From: Halioglobus sp.
GTDB taxonomy: Bacteria > Pseudomonadota > Gammaproteobacteria > Pseudomonadales > Halieaceae
DNA: 64,000 bases
Assembly: GCA_020443425.1 (NCBI GenBank)
Contig: JAGRIE010000004.1
Location: forward strand, 124,001 to 188,000
Direction: 5' to 3'
The notes beneath the pieces were generated by a model. It did no database searches, had not been told where the DNA came from, and saw only the letters and a program-made list of their open reading frames with translations. Of this stretch, positions 8,881 through 17,184 are shown piece by piece; the first letter of the stretch is position 1; the number at the start of each line of letters is the position of its first letter. The position numbers and the translations under genes are program-made.

Positions 8881-8892
8881 GGCGGTAGCGTG
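8881..8892 (+). promoter_or_regulatory. ops element (RfaH recruitment site) in operon leader
   Basis: GGCGGTAGCGTG matches exactly the ops core known from JUMPstart leaders of enterobacterial polysaccharide operons, where RNA polymerase pauses and RfaH binds the non-template strand. It lies in the 254-nt non-coding stretch between the RfaH-like gene and the first glycosyltransferase of the long operon, the position expected for function. A weak GCCCG/CGGGC hairpin lies about 45 nt upstream. I saw no second full copy in an intergenic position on either strand; a near match near 12856 is inside a coding region. Confidence 0.8.
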
Positions 8893-9028
8893 CCTGCAAA
8901 CCAGACCCAGAAGCGAATTAGCGGATCCAGCCATCTATGCGCGGCATCACTATCACCCACACCTGTAACCAGGGTGCGCACCGGCGAGACCAGGCGGGGC
9001 TGGCCCTCGACACGACGGTGAACCAGCC

Positions 9029-10141
9029 ATGACCTCGGTGACGCTGTTGCGTGATTTCGCCGAAGACCAGCGCACCAGCATGGAGCGCTACGCTGACCAG
9101 TTGTTCACCAGCCTCAGCACTGGCGCAAGCAACACAATGGCGCTGACCCAGCGCCAGCCGCAACTGGGAAAAATCACCCGCAAACTGCCGCAGGCTGGCA
9201 ATCTCAGGATGCGTGTCGCTCGCTATGTAGATTACCCCTGGCAGGCGCGGAGCATCGACAGCGACCTCTACCACATCATCGACCACGGCTACGCACATTT
9301 GATGCAGGTGATTGATCCCGGGCGCACCGTCATCACCGTCCACGACGTGATCCCGCTGCTCGCAGGCAGGGGTCTGGTTCCCGGCATGCGGATGCGCAGA
9401 CAGTGGCTGGCTGAATACTCTTTCTCTTGGCTGAAGCGCGCCGCGCGACTGATCGCGGTAAGCGAGAGCACCCGCTCTGACCTCATCCAGCACTGCGGTT
9501 GTGACCCGGACAAAATCGATGTCGTCTACCACGGGCTGGGCGGTGAGTTCGCGCCGCTGGCGGGTGAGTCCGCGGATGAGCTGAGGCAATCCCTGGGCCT
9601 GCCCGACACCGGCAAAAAGCTCGTGCTGGTCACCGGCAGCGCACACTACAAAAACCACCCCACCAGCCTGCAGGTCCTGCGCAGGCTGCATGAACAGCAC
9701 GGCGACGGCATTGCCCTGGTGCACCTGGGCGGTGCGAGACCGGTCTGGAACAGTGCCCTTGCGGAAGCGGGTTATCCACACCGCGTGATTGAACTGGCCG
9801 GCCTGAACCAGCAGCAACTGGTCCGCCTTTACAATGCGGTAGACTGCCTGCTGTTCCCCTCATGGTACGAGGGCTTCGGCTGGCCGCCGCTGGAGGCCAT
9901 GGCATGCGGCACACCTGTGGTCACCTCCGGGCGGGCCTCACTGCCGGAGATAGTGGGCGCGGCCGGGACCACCTTTGACCCCGGCGATGTTGAGGGGATG
10001 GCGGCCTGTGTGGAGAAATTACTGTTCGACCCCGTCTATCGACAGCAGCAGACCAGCGCCGGGATAGAGCAAGCCGCATCATTCAGCTGGGAGCGCAACT
10101 CGAGAGAGGTGGTATGCACTTATGACAAGCTCCATCCGTGA
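9029..10141 (+). CDS. Glycosyltransferase family 4 (GT-B)
   Basis: This 370-residue GT-B enzyme shows an ITVHDVIPLL segment in the N-terminal half, then KKLVLVTGSAHYKNHPTSL, FPSWYEGFGWPPLEAMACGT and SGRASLPEIVG, the nucleotide-sugar binding half with the E-x7-E signature of family GT4 retaining enzymes. It is the first gene after the ops leader and overlaps the ABC permease by 4 nt. The donor and acceptor sugars cannot be read from the sequence. Similar enzymes next to Wzm/Wzt genes often start or extend glycans exported by the ABC pathway. There is no membrane segment, so it acts on the cytoplasmic face. Confidence 0.88.
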   Translation: MTSVTLLRDFAEDQRTSMERYADQLFTSLSTGASNTMALTQRQPQLGKITRKLPQAGNLRMRVARYVDYPWQARSIDSDLYHIIDHGYAHLMQVIDPGRTVITVHDVIPLLAGRGLVPGMRMRRQWLAEYSFSWLKRAARLIAVSESTRSDLIQHCGCDPDKIDVVYHGLGGEFAPLAGESADELRQSLGLPDTGKKLVLVTGSAHYKNHPTSLQVLRRLHEQHGDGIALVHLGGARPVWNSALAEAGYPHRVIELAGLNQQQLVRLYNAVDCLLFPSWYEGFGWPPLEAMACGTPVVTSGRASLPEIVGAAGTTFDPGDVEGMAACVEKLLFDPVYRQQQTSAGIEQAASFSWERNSREVVCTYDKLHP

Positions 10142-11031
10142 CTGACACAATGGACGAAAGCGGCAAGAAACCACAGCAGGAAGGGCTTTTCGGCCAGGAG
10201 CACATCACCGTGATCGAGCCGCACGGCGGTGTGTTCGACCTGAAGCTGCGTGAGCTTTGGGACTACCGCGACCTGGTCATGTTGTTCGTGCGTCGTGATT
10301 TCGTGGCGCAGTACAAGCAGACGATACTGGGGCCGGCCTGGCATATCATCCAGCCGTTGCTCACTACCATCATGTTCACCATCGTATTCGGGAAAATAGC
10401 CAAGCTGTCCACAGATGGCGTACCGCCTTTCCTTTTTTATATGGCTGGCACTATCATCTGGACCTACTTTGCCAACGTGCTTACCACCACCGCCGGGACA
10501 TTTACCGCAAACGCCCATATCTTCGGCAAAGTGTACTTTCCAAGGCTTGCGATACCGGTGGCCACACTGTTCTCCAAACTGATCGCCTTTGCGATACAGT
10601 ACCTGTTCTTCCTTGGCTTTCTCGCCTGGTATGCGGCGGGAGGCGCACCGGTGCAACCCAACGGCTGGGTGCTGCTCACCCCGGTGCTGCTGCTGATGAT
10701 GGCAGCCATCGGCCTCGGTGGCGGCATCATCATCTCTGCGATGACCACACGCTATCGCGACCTGACGATACTGATCAGCTTTGGGGTGCAGTTGTTGATG
10801 TACGCCACCCCCATCATCTACCCGGTCTCCAGCTTGCCGGAGAAGTGGCAGTTCTGGGTATCGCTGAACCCGATCGCGCCTATCGTAGAGGCCTTCCGCT
10901 ATGCCTATCTGGGCCAGGGCACACTCGATCTAACCATGTTGGGAGTGAGCGGCCTGCTGATCCTGGTCACACTGGCGATCGGGATCATCATGTTCAATGC
11001 CGTAGAGCGCACATTTATGGACACGGTGTAA
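10138..11031 (+). CDS. wzm: Polysaccharide ABC transporter permease (Wzm family)
   Basis: This 297-residue protein is an ABC-2 type permease. A cytoplasmic N-terminus (LRELWDYRDLVMLFVRRDFVAQYKQTILG) leads into about six membrane helices. QPLLTTIMFTIVFGKIAKL and GTIIWTYFANVL are typical of the Wzm/TagG group that exports undecaprenyl-linked glycans. It pairs with the ATPase encoded 10 nt downstream. The start is a GTG overlapping the previous stop by 4 nt, as with many genes of this operon. The presence of this exporter, and the absence of any recognisable Wzx flippase in the window, argues that the glycan is polymerised in the cytoplasm and moved by this transporter. Confidence 0.92.
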   Translation: MTDTMDESGKKPQQEGLFGQEHITVIEPHGGVFDLKLRELWDYRDLVMLFVRRDFVAQYKQTILGPAWHIIQPLLTTIMFTIVFGKIAKLSTDGVPPFLFYMAGTIIWTYFANVLTTTAGTFTANAHIFGKVYFPRLAIPVATLFSKLIAFAIQYLFFLGFLAWYAAGGAPVQPNGWVLLTPVLLLMMAAIGLGGGIIISAMTTRYRDLTILISFGVQLLMYATPIIYPVSSLPEKWQFWVSLNPIAPIVEAFRYAYLGQGTLDLTMLGVSGLLILVTLAIGIIMFNAVERTFMDTV

Positions 11032-11041
11032 ACCGCACAAC

Positions 11042-12313
11042 ATGACAGCCACTGTCATCAAGGTAGACAAGCTTTCGAAGTACTACCGCCTTGGGTTGAT
11101 CGGCGGCAACACCCTGCGCGAGGACATCAATCGATGGATGGCGAGACTACAGGGCAAACCCGACCCTCTGCTGAAAATAGGTCAGGCGGCCAGTGGACAC
11201 CGCAAAGGCGACGAAATATGGGCGCTGAAAGCGGTAGACTTCGAGGTCAAGCAGGGGGAGATTCTCGGCATCATCGGCCGCAATGGTGCTGGCAAGAGCA
11301 CTCTGCTGAAAATCCTTTCCAGAATCACCGCCCCTAGCGAAGGGCGTATTACCCTCCGGGGCAGGGTCGGGAGCTTGCTCGAAGTGGGCACCGGCTTTCA
11401 CCCCGAACTGACCGGGCGTGAGAACATCTACCTGAATGGCACCATCCTGGGTATGAAAAAACTCGAGGTGGACCGCAAGCTGGAGGAGATTGTCGAGTTT
11501 GCGGAAATGGGTAAGTTTATCGACACCCCGGTGAAACGCTACTCCTCTGGAATGACTGTTCGCCTGGCTTTCGCGGTGGCAGCCCACCTGGAGCCAGAGA
11601 TTCTGGTGATAGATGAGGTGCTTGCCGTCGGTGACGCCGCGTTCCAAAAAAAGTGCATCGGGAAAATGCAGGATATCGCCGGGGGTGGACGGACCGTCCT
11701 GTTTGTCACGCACAATATGGGTACCGCAGCGGATCTGTGTGACAGGGGCCTGGTGATCGCGGATGGCCGCGTGTCCTATGACGGCGGTATCGAAGACGCA
11801 ATCCGGGAGTATTTGCGGCCATCAACCACGCAGAAACTGGTGCTTGGCAAACAGTATTTCCGCGGCCACCTGCTCGATGAGATATCCGTGAAAACGCTGG
11901 CCGTGAACGGGATAGACCTCGGCCAGCAGATTTTGATCACACCGGAAAGCGAGCTTGTGTTTGAGTTTTCCGGCACCAGCACAATAGCGCTGAAGGATTT
12001 TGACCTGTTGGTCACGCTGCACAAAGACGGCGTCAGAGTCGTCACCGTACACGACAGTGCGCCCGGCACCCCGCTGCGGGAGGGGGAGTTCAGGTCGAGA
12101 ATCTCGATCCCGGCGCACACGCTCCGGCCCGGAACCTACACCGTGGGACTGGGTGGCGAGCGACCCGGCGGTGGACAGTGGTTCGCCGGCACCGACCTCG
12201 GCGAGATCACGATTCTGGAAGGCTGGTCATCGGGCTATGAGCGCCGCAGCGTCGGCGTGATCAATATCAGCAGCGTCGGGCAGAGGCATATGGAGAATGA
12301 CCCTCAACGCTGA
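11042..12313 (+). CDS. wzt: Polysaccharide ABC transporter ATP-binding protein (Wzt family)
   Basis: This 423-residue protein has an ABC ATPase domain with Walker A GRNGAGKS (residues 79-86), signature YSSGM (167-171) and Walker B LVIDE (D191, E192). GSLLEVGTGFHPELTGRENI lies between Walker A and the signature and is typical of the O-antigen/teichoic-acid export branch. The extra C-terminal beta domain (about 255-415) resembles the Wzt carbohydrate-binding domain, which in E. coli O9a recognises the modified non-reducing end of the glycan before export. That suggests the exported chain carries a terminating modification. It forms the transporter with the permease encoded just upstream. Confidence 0.92.
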   Translation: MTATVIKVDKLSKYYRLGLIGGNTLREDINRWMARLQGKPDPLLKIGQAASGHRKGDEIWALKAVDFEVKQGEILGIIGRNGAGKSTLLKILSRITAPSEGRITLRGRVGSLLEVGTGFHPELTGRENIYLNGTILGMKKLEVDRKLEEIVEFAEMGKFIDTPVKRYSSGMTVRLAFAVAAHLEPEILVIDEVLAVGDAAFQKKCIGKMQDIAGGGRTVLFVTHNMGTAADLCDRGLVIADGRVSYDGGIEDAIREYLRPSTTQKLVLGKQYFRGHLLDEISVKTLAVNGIDLGQQILITPESELVFEFSGTSTIALKDFDLLVTLHKDGVRVVTVHDSAPGTPLREGEFRSRISIPAHTLRPGTYTVGLGGERPGGGQWFAGTDLGEITILEGWSSGYERRSVGVINISSVGQRHMENDPQR

Positions 12314-12484
12314 AAACCCCGCCGCGCAGCGACTGCAGCACAGCGCCGGGACTGTCGCAAAAAACCGCTTTCATCTGGCTTCCAGATCAGGGCTTCAGCC
12401 GCATTTGAATAGATAGGCATATCACTGAAAACTCCACGAAAGACATACCAGATCGGCAGGCCCAACCTCGGTGACCGCGAGCGG

Positions 12485-13555
12485 ATGAGACAGCGTTTGG
12501 ACGAGATACTCACCAACAACTACCTCACCAACAATGGCCCACTGGTGCAGGAACTGGAGCATAAGCTGGCCCGTTACTGCGGCGTCAAACACTGCATAGC
12601 CATGTCCAATGGCACCGTCGCCCTCGAGTTGGCAATCCGGGCGACCGGTCTGCAGGGGGAAGTTATCGTGCCCTCGATGACCTTCATCGCAACAGCACAT
12701 GCACTGCAGTGGCAGGGCATCAAACCGCTGTTCGCCGACATTGACCACGCGACACTGAATATCTGCCCGAAAAGCGTAGAAGCACTCATTACGCCGGCAA
12801 CCACCGGTATTATCGGTGTCCACCTCTACGGCAGGCCCTGTGCTGTTGAGGCGCTGCAGGCGGTAGCCGACGCACATCAACTGACCCTGCTGTTCGATTC
12901 TGCACATGCGTTCGGCAGCAGTCACAACGGCTTGAGAGTCGGTAACTTTGGTGATTGCGAGGCCTTCAGTTTCCACGCGACCAAGGTGTTCAACACCTTC
13001 GAGGGCGGTGCAGTCACCACCAATGATGATGAGTTGGCGAGAAGACTGCGACTGATGCGCAACTTCGGGTTTGAGGGCGAGGACAATGTGTCCTACATCG
13101 GTACAAATGGAAAAATGTCGGAGGTGTGTGCCGCCATGGGCCTGACCAACCTGGAGAGCCTGGATGGCTTTATCGCCAACAACAGGGAGAACTATCACCG
13201 GTATCGCGAGGAGCTGTCTGCTGTCGAAGGCATCTCGCTCGAGTCCTATGACGAGAGTGAGCAGAGCAATTACCAGTATATAATTATCCGGGTGGATCGC
13301 GCGCAGTTCGGCAAGAGCCGCGATGACCTGAAAAGCAGGCTGGAAAGCGAAGGCATTATGGCACGACGCTATTTCTATCCGGGTTGCCACCGAATGGAAC
13401 CCTACAAGACACTCTACCCTGACGTCAGCGGCAAGCTGCCTGTTACGGAGTCGTTCAGCGAAGAGGTGCTCGCCTTGCCCAACGGCAACCAGATAACACC
13501 GGATGAGGTGAGCTGGGTATGCCAGCTGATCAGGGAATTCGGAAGCGGGCGATGA
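12485..13555 (+). CDS. DegT/DnrJ/EryC1/StrS-family nucleotide-sugar aminotransferase
   Basis: This PLP-dependent enzyme (356 residues from the first ATG) has LTNNGPLVQELEHKLA, MSNGTVALELAIRA, FDSAHAFGSSHNG, and SFHATKVFNTFEGGAVTTND with the PLP-binding Lys. Relatives transaminate 4-keto-6-deoxy sugars such as GDP- or dTDP-activated intermediates to amino sugars. Oddly, the frame stays open upstream of the ATG to a TAG at 12410, and the extra codons read TYQIGRPNLGDRER, which matches the conserved N-terminus of the family. No ATG, GTG or TTG precedes this segment, so the true start may be a rare codon (ATA or CTG near 12413-12427), or the gene may be N-terminally damaged. It is coupled by ATGA overlap to the acetyltransferase that probably acts on its product. 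Confidence 0.85.
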   Translation: MRQRLDEILTNNYLTNNGPLVQELEHKLARYCGVKHCIAMSNGTVALELAIRATGLQGEVIVPSMTFIATAHALQWQGIKPLFADIDHATLNICPKSVEALITPATTGIIGVHLYGRPCAVEALQAVADAHQLTLLFDSAHAFGSSHNGLRVGNFGDCEAFSFHATKVFNTFEGGAVTTNDDELARRLRLMRNFGFEGEDNVSYIGTNGKMSEVCAAMGLTNLESLDGFIANNRENYHRYREELSAVEGISLESYDESEQSNYQYIIIRVDRAQFGKSRDDLKSRLESEGIMARRYFYPGCHRMEPYKTLYPDVSGKLPVTESFSEEVLALPNGNQITPDEVSWVCQLIREFGSGR

Positions 13556-14226
13556 GCGGCGAGAAGCCACAGCTGATCGTTTTCGGCGCGGGAGGTCACG
13601 GCAAGTCGGTGCTAGACACCCTCTTTGCAGAAGGCAAATACACTGTCATCGGCCTTATCGACTCCACCAGACCAGTGGGCTATGAGGTGTTGGGCGTGCC
13701 CGTACTGGGGACGGAAGCCGATCTGCCCTCGATCATAGCGCAGCGCGGATGCAATACGTTTTTCATCGCCATTGGCGACAATTTCCAACGCAGTGAAGTC
13801 TCGAATCGGCTGCGGGTCGCGATTCCCGATATGACGTTGGTCACGGCTGTGCACCCTCGCGCGGTTATCAGTCCCAGCGCCGTGCTGGGCGCGGGGACGG
13901 TGGTGATGGCGGGTGCGGTGGTGAATGCACAGTGCACTATCGCTGGCGGCTGTATCGTCAACACGCGATCGAGTGTCGATCACGACTGCACGATGGCGCC
14001 ATTCAGCAGCCTCGCCCCGGGCGCGACCCTGGGCGGCGGCGTGACCGTAGGCCACCGCTCCGCCATTGGCCTCGGAAGCAACGTGAACCAACAGCTTGAT
14101 ATCGGTGCGGACACAGTCATCGGTACCGGCGCCTGTGTGGTGAGCAATATTCCCCCGTCGGTGGTGGCCCATGGCTGTCCCTGCAAAGTCGTTCGTTCGC
14201 GAGAGATGGATGAGCCCTATCTCTGA
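13552..14226 (+). CDS. NeuD/PglD-type sugar N- or O-acetyltransferase
   Basis: This 224-residue protein has a Rossmann-like N-terminal pocket (VFGAGGHGKSVLDTLF, about residues 8-23) followed by hexapeptide repeats forming a left-handed beta-helix (VISPSAVLGAGTVVMAGAVV, INTRSSVDHDC-like segment with the likely catalytic His, VTVGHRSAIGLGS). Enzymes of this family acetylate the amino group of UDP-, dTDP- or GDP-linked 4-amino sugars, so the product of the preceding aminotransferase is the natural substrate. The start overlaps the aminotransferase stop (ATGA). It ends 17 nt inside the next glycosyltransferase gene. Confidence 0.85.
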   Translation: MSGEKPQLIVFGAGGHGKSVLDTLFAEGKYTVIGLIDSTRPVGYEVLGVPVLGTEADLPSIIAQRGCNTFFIAIGDNFQRSEVSNRLRVAIPDMTLVTAVHPRAVISPSAVLGAGTVVMAGAVVNAQCTIAGGCIVNTRSSVDHDCTMAPFSSLAPGATLGGGVTVGHRSAIGLGSNVNQQLDIGADTVIGTGACVVSNIPPSVVAHGCPCKVVRSREMDEPYL

Positions 14227-15208
14227 CGCAGGCGCGCCGGGCGAAGAAAGCGCGGTGGTTGAGAATCTCGTCACTACAATCATCCCGGTCTACAACCGCC
14301 CACAGATGATAGTGAAGGCGGTGAACAGCGTCATCGCCCAGACGTATCGGCCGATTGAACTGATCCTGGTCAACGACGGTTCCACGGACAACACCGGTGA
14401 GGTGCTGGAGCAATTGGCGCTACAGCACCCTGGTATTGTCCGAGTGCTGCACCAGCAGAACAGCGGCGCGGGGCTGGCGAGGGAGGCAGGGAGGCTGCTG
14501 GCCCGGGGGCAGTATATCCAGTATCTCGACAGTGACGACTGGCTACTGCCTGGAAAGTTTGCGACACAGGTTGCCGCGCTCAGGCGGCACCCCGAGTGCG
14601 ATATCGCCTACGGCATCACCCAATTGGTCAACGAATCGGGAGAGGTGGTAAACCCCCGCAGCAAGCGGACCGGGGAGCGACACGACTACCTTTTCCCCGG
14701 GCTTCTGGTCGATCGCTGGTGGCACACGCACACACCGCTGTACTCGAGACAGCTTTGCGATCTCGCCGGCGCCTGGCCGAAACAGCGACCGGAAGACTGG
14801 GATCTGGAAGCGCGGATGGGCGCACACCGTGCCAGGTTGATTTACTGTGACACCGCAGTGTCCTGCCATCTCGACCACGATTCGGACAAGCGTTTCAGCC
14901 GCGGTAACCGCGAAGCCTACCTGAGAGACGAGGCCTGGTTCCTGCCCCGCCTGTATGACTGTGCCATTGCGGGCGGCGTGACGGCACAGGCACCCGAGAT
15001 GGAACATTTCAGCCGCTGGGTCTTCATGCGTGCCAGGCATCTCGGCGCGATAGGCGAGACTGAACTCGCCCAGTGCCTGTTCGAGCTTGCCGCCAGGGCA
15101 TCCCCGCGCTGCTCGCTCAAAATGCGAATCGCGGGACTACTGTCCGCCGTGGTCGGTTGGCGAACGCTGGGGCGCATGGCGGGGCTGTGGGAGAGGCTGT
15201 CGTCCTGA
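14210..15208 (+). CDS. Glycosyltransferase family 2 (GT-A)
   Basis: This 332-residue GT-A enzyme has the family 2 N-terminal fold: TTIIPVYNRPQMIVKAVNSV, LVNDGSTDNTGEV and the metal-binding YLDSDDWLLPGK. The C-terminal part has RPEDWDLEARMGA, a likely catalytic acidic segment. The acceptor and donor are unknown. The ATG at 14210 lies 17 nt inside the acetyltransferase gene; an in-frame upstream ATG would deepen the overlap and adds no conserved sequence. The protein is soluble and presumably acts at the inner face of the membrane on the growing repeat unit. Confidence 0.88.
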   Translation: MSPISDAGAPGEESAVVENLVTTIIPVYNRPQMIVKAVNSVIAQTYRPIELILVNDGSTDNTGEVLEQLALQHPGIVRVLHQQNSGAGLAREAGRLLARGQYIQYLDSDDWLLPGKFATQVAALRRHPECDIAYGITQLVNESGEVVNPRSKRTGERHDYLFPGLLVDRWWHTHTPLYSRQLCDLAGAWPKQRPEDWDLEARMGAHRARLIYCDTAVSCHLDHDSDKRFSRGNREAYLRDEAWFLPRLYDCAIAGGVTAQAPEMEHFSRWVFMRARHLGAIGETELAQCLFELAARASPRCSLKMRIAGLLSAVVGWRTLGRMAGLWERLSS

Positions 15209-15239
15209 TGCATTGCGACCACCTGCCAGGTAACTCCAA

Positions 15240-16196
15240 ATGAGCCGCCCAGTCGTCAGTGTGCTGATGCTGGCCTGGGAGCACGGTCGCTTCATTCACC
15301 AGGCCATAGAGAGCGTACTCGCGCAACAATCCCCCTACAGTTTCGAACTGCTGATTGGTGAGGATGCCTCCAGCGACAATACGCGAGCCGTCTGCGAACA
15401 GTTCCAGGCCCGGTTCCCAGACACGGTAAAGGTCCTGGCGGCCGCAGACAACCTCGGTATGCACGGTAACTTCGCACGCCTTTGGGAGCGCGCCTGTGGT
15501 GAGTATATTGCGTTCTGTGAGGGCGATGATTACTGGTGCGATGACACCAAGCTGGCCCGGCAGGTCGAGTTTCTGCGCAGCAACACCGATTGCACACTCT
15601 GCGGGACATTCACTGAGAAGATCACAGAGGACGACACCGGGCGCTGGGTGTCGGCGGGCAGTGTCATGCCTGCCACCGTCAAGCACAAATACGGCTTTGA
15701 AGAGTTGGTTGCCGGCTACCACTTCCACTTCTCCAGCGTGATGCTGCGCAAGGACTCGGTCCACTTTCCCACCTGGTTCAGCTCGGTTTACTGCGTGGAC
15801 AGGCCGCTGTACCTGCTGGCTGCCGTGAACGGGCAGGCGGGACTGTTGCCCGAGGTGATGTCAGTCTATCGGTTGCACGAGGGGGGAAACTGGTCGGCGA
15901 TTGCAATCGCGCACAAGGCGCGGCGCAGCACCGATCTCTTCCTCACGTTACGCGATCACTTTGATCGCAGATATCGCGACCTGTTCGAGCGGACGCTGGC
16001 GGCAATCCTCTGGTCCTATATGTCCGAGGAGTTGCACAGGGGGCAGCGGCGGGCCGCTCGCAAGATTTTCTGGCAGTCTCTGCGGCTGAGCCCCGCCACG
16101 GTCTGTGGTGCCAACCCGGCGCTGTTTTTCAAGGTACTGGTACTCCTGTATGCACCGGGGCATACCCGGCTCTTACGCGGGCAGCCCCATGCCTGA
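15240..16196 (+). CDS. Glycosyltransferase family 2 (GT-A)
   Basis: This 318-residue enzyme begins MSRPVVSVLMLAWEHGRFIHQ and has LLIGEDASSDNTRAVCEQFQ and AFCEGDDYWCDDTKL, the family 2 nucleotide-binding and DxD-like metal motifs. EGDDYW is characteristic of a subgroup common in exopolysaccharide loci. The C-terminal region is helical with no membrane segment. It is separated from the previous gene by 31 nt, one of the longer spacers in the operon, and overlaps the next gene by 8 nt. Specificity is not predictable. Confidence 0.88.
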   Translation: MSRPVVSVLMLAWEHGRFIHQAIESVLAQQSPYSFELLIGEDASSDNTRAVCEQFQARFPDTVKVLAAADNLGMHGNFARLWERACGEYIAFCEGDDYWCDDTKLARQVEFLRSNTDCTLCGTFTEKITEDDTGRWVSAGSVMPATVKHKYGFEELVAGYHFHFSSVMLRKDSVHFPTWFSSVYCVDRPLYLLAAVNGQAGLLPEVMSVYRLHEGGNWSAIAIAHKARRSTDLFLTLRDHFDRRYRDLFERTLAAILWSYMSEELHRGQRRAARKIFWQSLRLSPATVCGANPALFFKVLVLLYAPGHTRLLRGQPHA

Positions 16197-17148
16197 CAGG
16201 CCGCAGGTCTCGGTGGTCATGGGTGTTTACAACGGCCCCGAAACGCTGGGGGAGACAATCGCCAGCGTGCTGCGCCAGACCTGGGAGGACTTTGAGTTCC
16301 TGATCGTCGATGACGGCTCCACTGACCCCCGGGTGGCGCAGCACCTTGCCCGTCATGCACAGGCGGATGCACGCGTGAAAATCCTCTCCCAGCGCAACAA
16401 GGGGCTGACACAGGCACTGATGGCAGGCTGTGAACAGGCCTGCGGGCGCTACATCGCACGAATAGACGTGGGCGACTCAATGGAGCCCGATCGCCTCCGC
16501 GCCCAGTTGCGCGTACTGGACAGCTACCCGCAGTGTCACCTGGTCAGCTGTGCCGTCGGGTTCAATGGCCCCCAGTGGGAACCCATGTGGGTCAACCCGG
16601 GGAGACCGTGTTCCGACCGACCACTTACTGTTGTCAGTGATGAGCCTGGCAGCGGGCTGCTTGCCGATATCCCCCACCACGGTTCGGTGATGTTTCGTCA
16701 ATCGGCCTATAGAGCTGCCGGGGGCTACCGGCCACAATTCTACTATGGGCAGGACTGGGACCTCTGGTACCGCCTGGCGGAGCGTGGCCAGTTCTTCCTG
16801 CTACCGCAGGTGCTGTACCAGGCGCGGTTTTTCCCGGACGCCATCAGCATGACCAGCAGTGAGCGACAGAGTCGAATTGCAGCCCTGTCGCTGACCGCCC
16901 ACCGCCTGCGCAAGGCGGGACACTCCGACAAGCCGGTGCTTGAGCAGGCTGCCGCTATCAGGCCGCGCAAGGGCGAGCGCATCGCGCCACCGCGCAAAGC
17001 GCACGCAAAGGGCTATTATTTTGTCGGCGAAGCGCTGCGGCGAAACGGGGACCCAAGGTGTCGCCTCTACCTGAAAGAGGCGATAAAGGCCGCCCCGCTC
17101 TCCGCCAGAAGCTGGTACCGCCTGGCACAGTCGGCAGGTTTGAAATGA
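16189..17148 (+). CDS. Glycosyltransferase family 2 (GT-A)
   Basis: This 319-residue enzyme has VSVVMGVYNGPETLGETIAS, FLIVDDGSTDPRV and ARIDVGDSMEPDRLRAQLRV, where family members more often have a DADD-like metal site. GQDWDLWYRLAERGQFFLLP forms the conserved acceptor-side helix. The last 60 residues are basic and helical and may contact the membrane. I placed the start at the ATG at 16189, overlapping the upstream stop by 8 nt. It is the third family 2 enzyme in a row, suggesting a repeat unit with several different linkages. Confidence 0.88.
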   Translation: MPDRPQVSVVMGVYNGPETLGETIASVLRQTWEDFEFLIVDDGSTDPRVAQHLARHAQADARVKILSQRNKGLTQALMAGCEQACGRYIARIDVGDSMEPDRLRAQLRVLDSYPQCHLVSCAVGFNGPQWEPMWVNPGRPCSDRPLTVVSDEPGSGLLADIPHHGSVMFRQSAYRAAGGYRPQFYYGQDWDLWYRLAERGQFFLLPQVLYQARFFPDAISMTSSERQSRIAALSLTAHRLRKAGHSDKPVLEQAAAIRPRKGERIAPPRKAHAKGYYFVGEALRRNGDPRCRLYLKEAIKAAPLSARSWYRLAQSAGLK

Positions 17149-17184
17149 CCCTTTGCCGCATTGCCGCCGGATAGAGCTGCCATC

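Noticed and set aside
8797-9021. 74-codon frame in the ops leader
   Set aside because: No Shine-Dalgarno, Ser/Arg/Thr-rich nonsense, and it overlaps the ops element.
12856-12866. Second ops-like sequence (GGCGGTAGCC)
   Set aside because: It lies inside the aminotransferase coding region and departs from the consensus at the end.
12422-13570. 382-codon frame antisense to the aminotransferase
   Set aside because: It lies wholly opposite a well-conserved PLP enzyme, has no recognisable motif, and is a typical GC-rich shadow frame.
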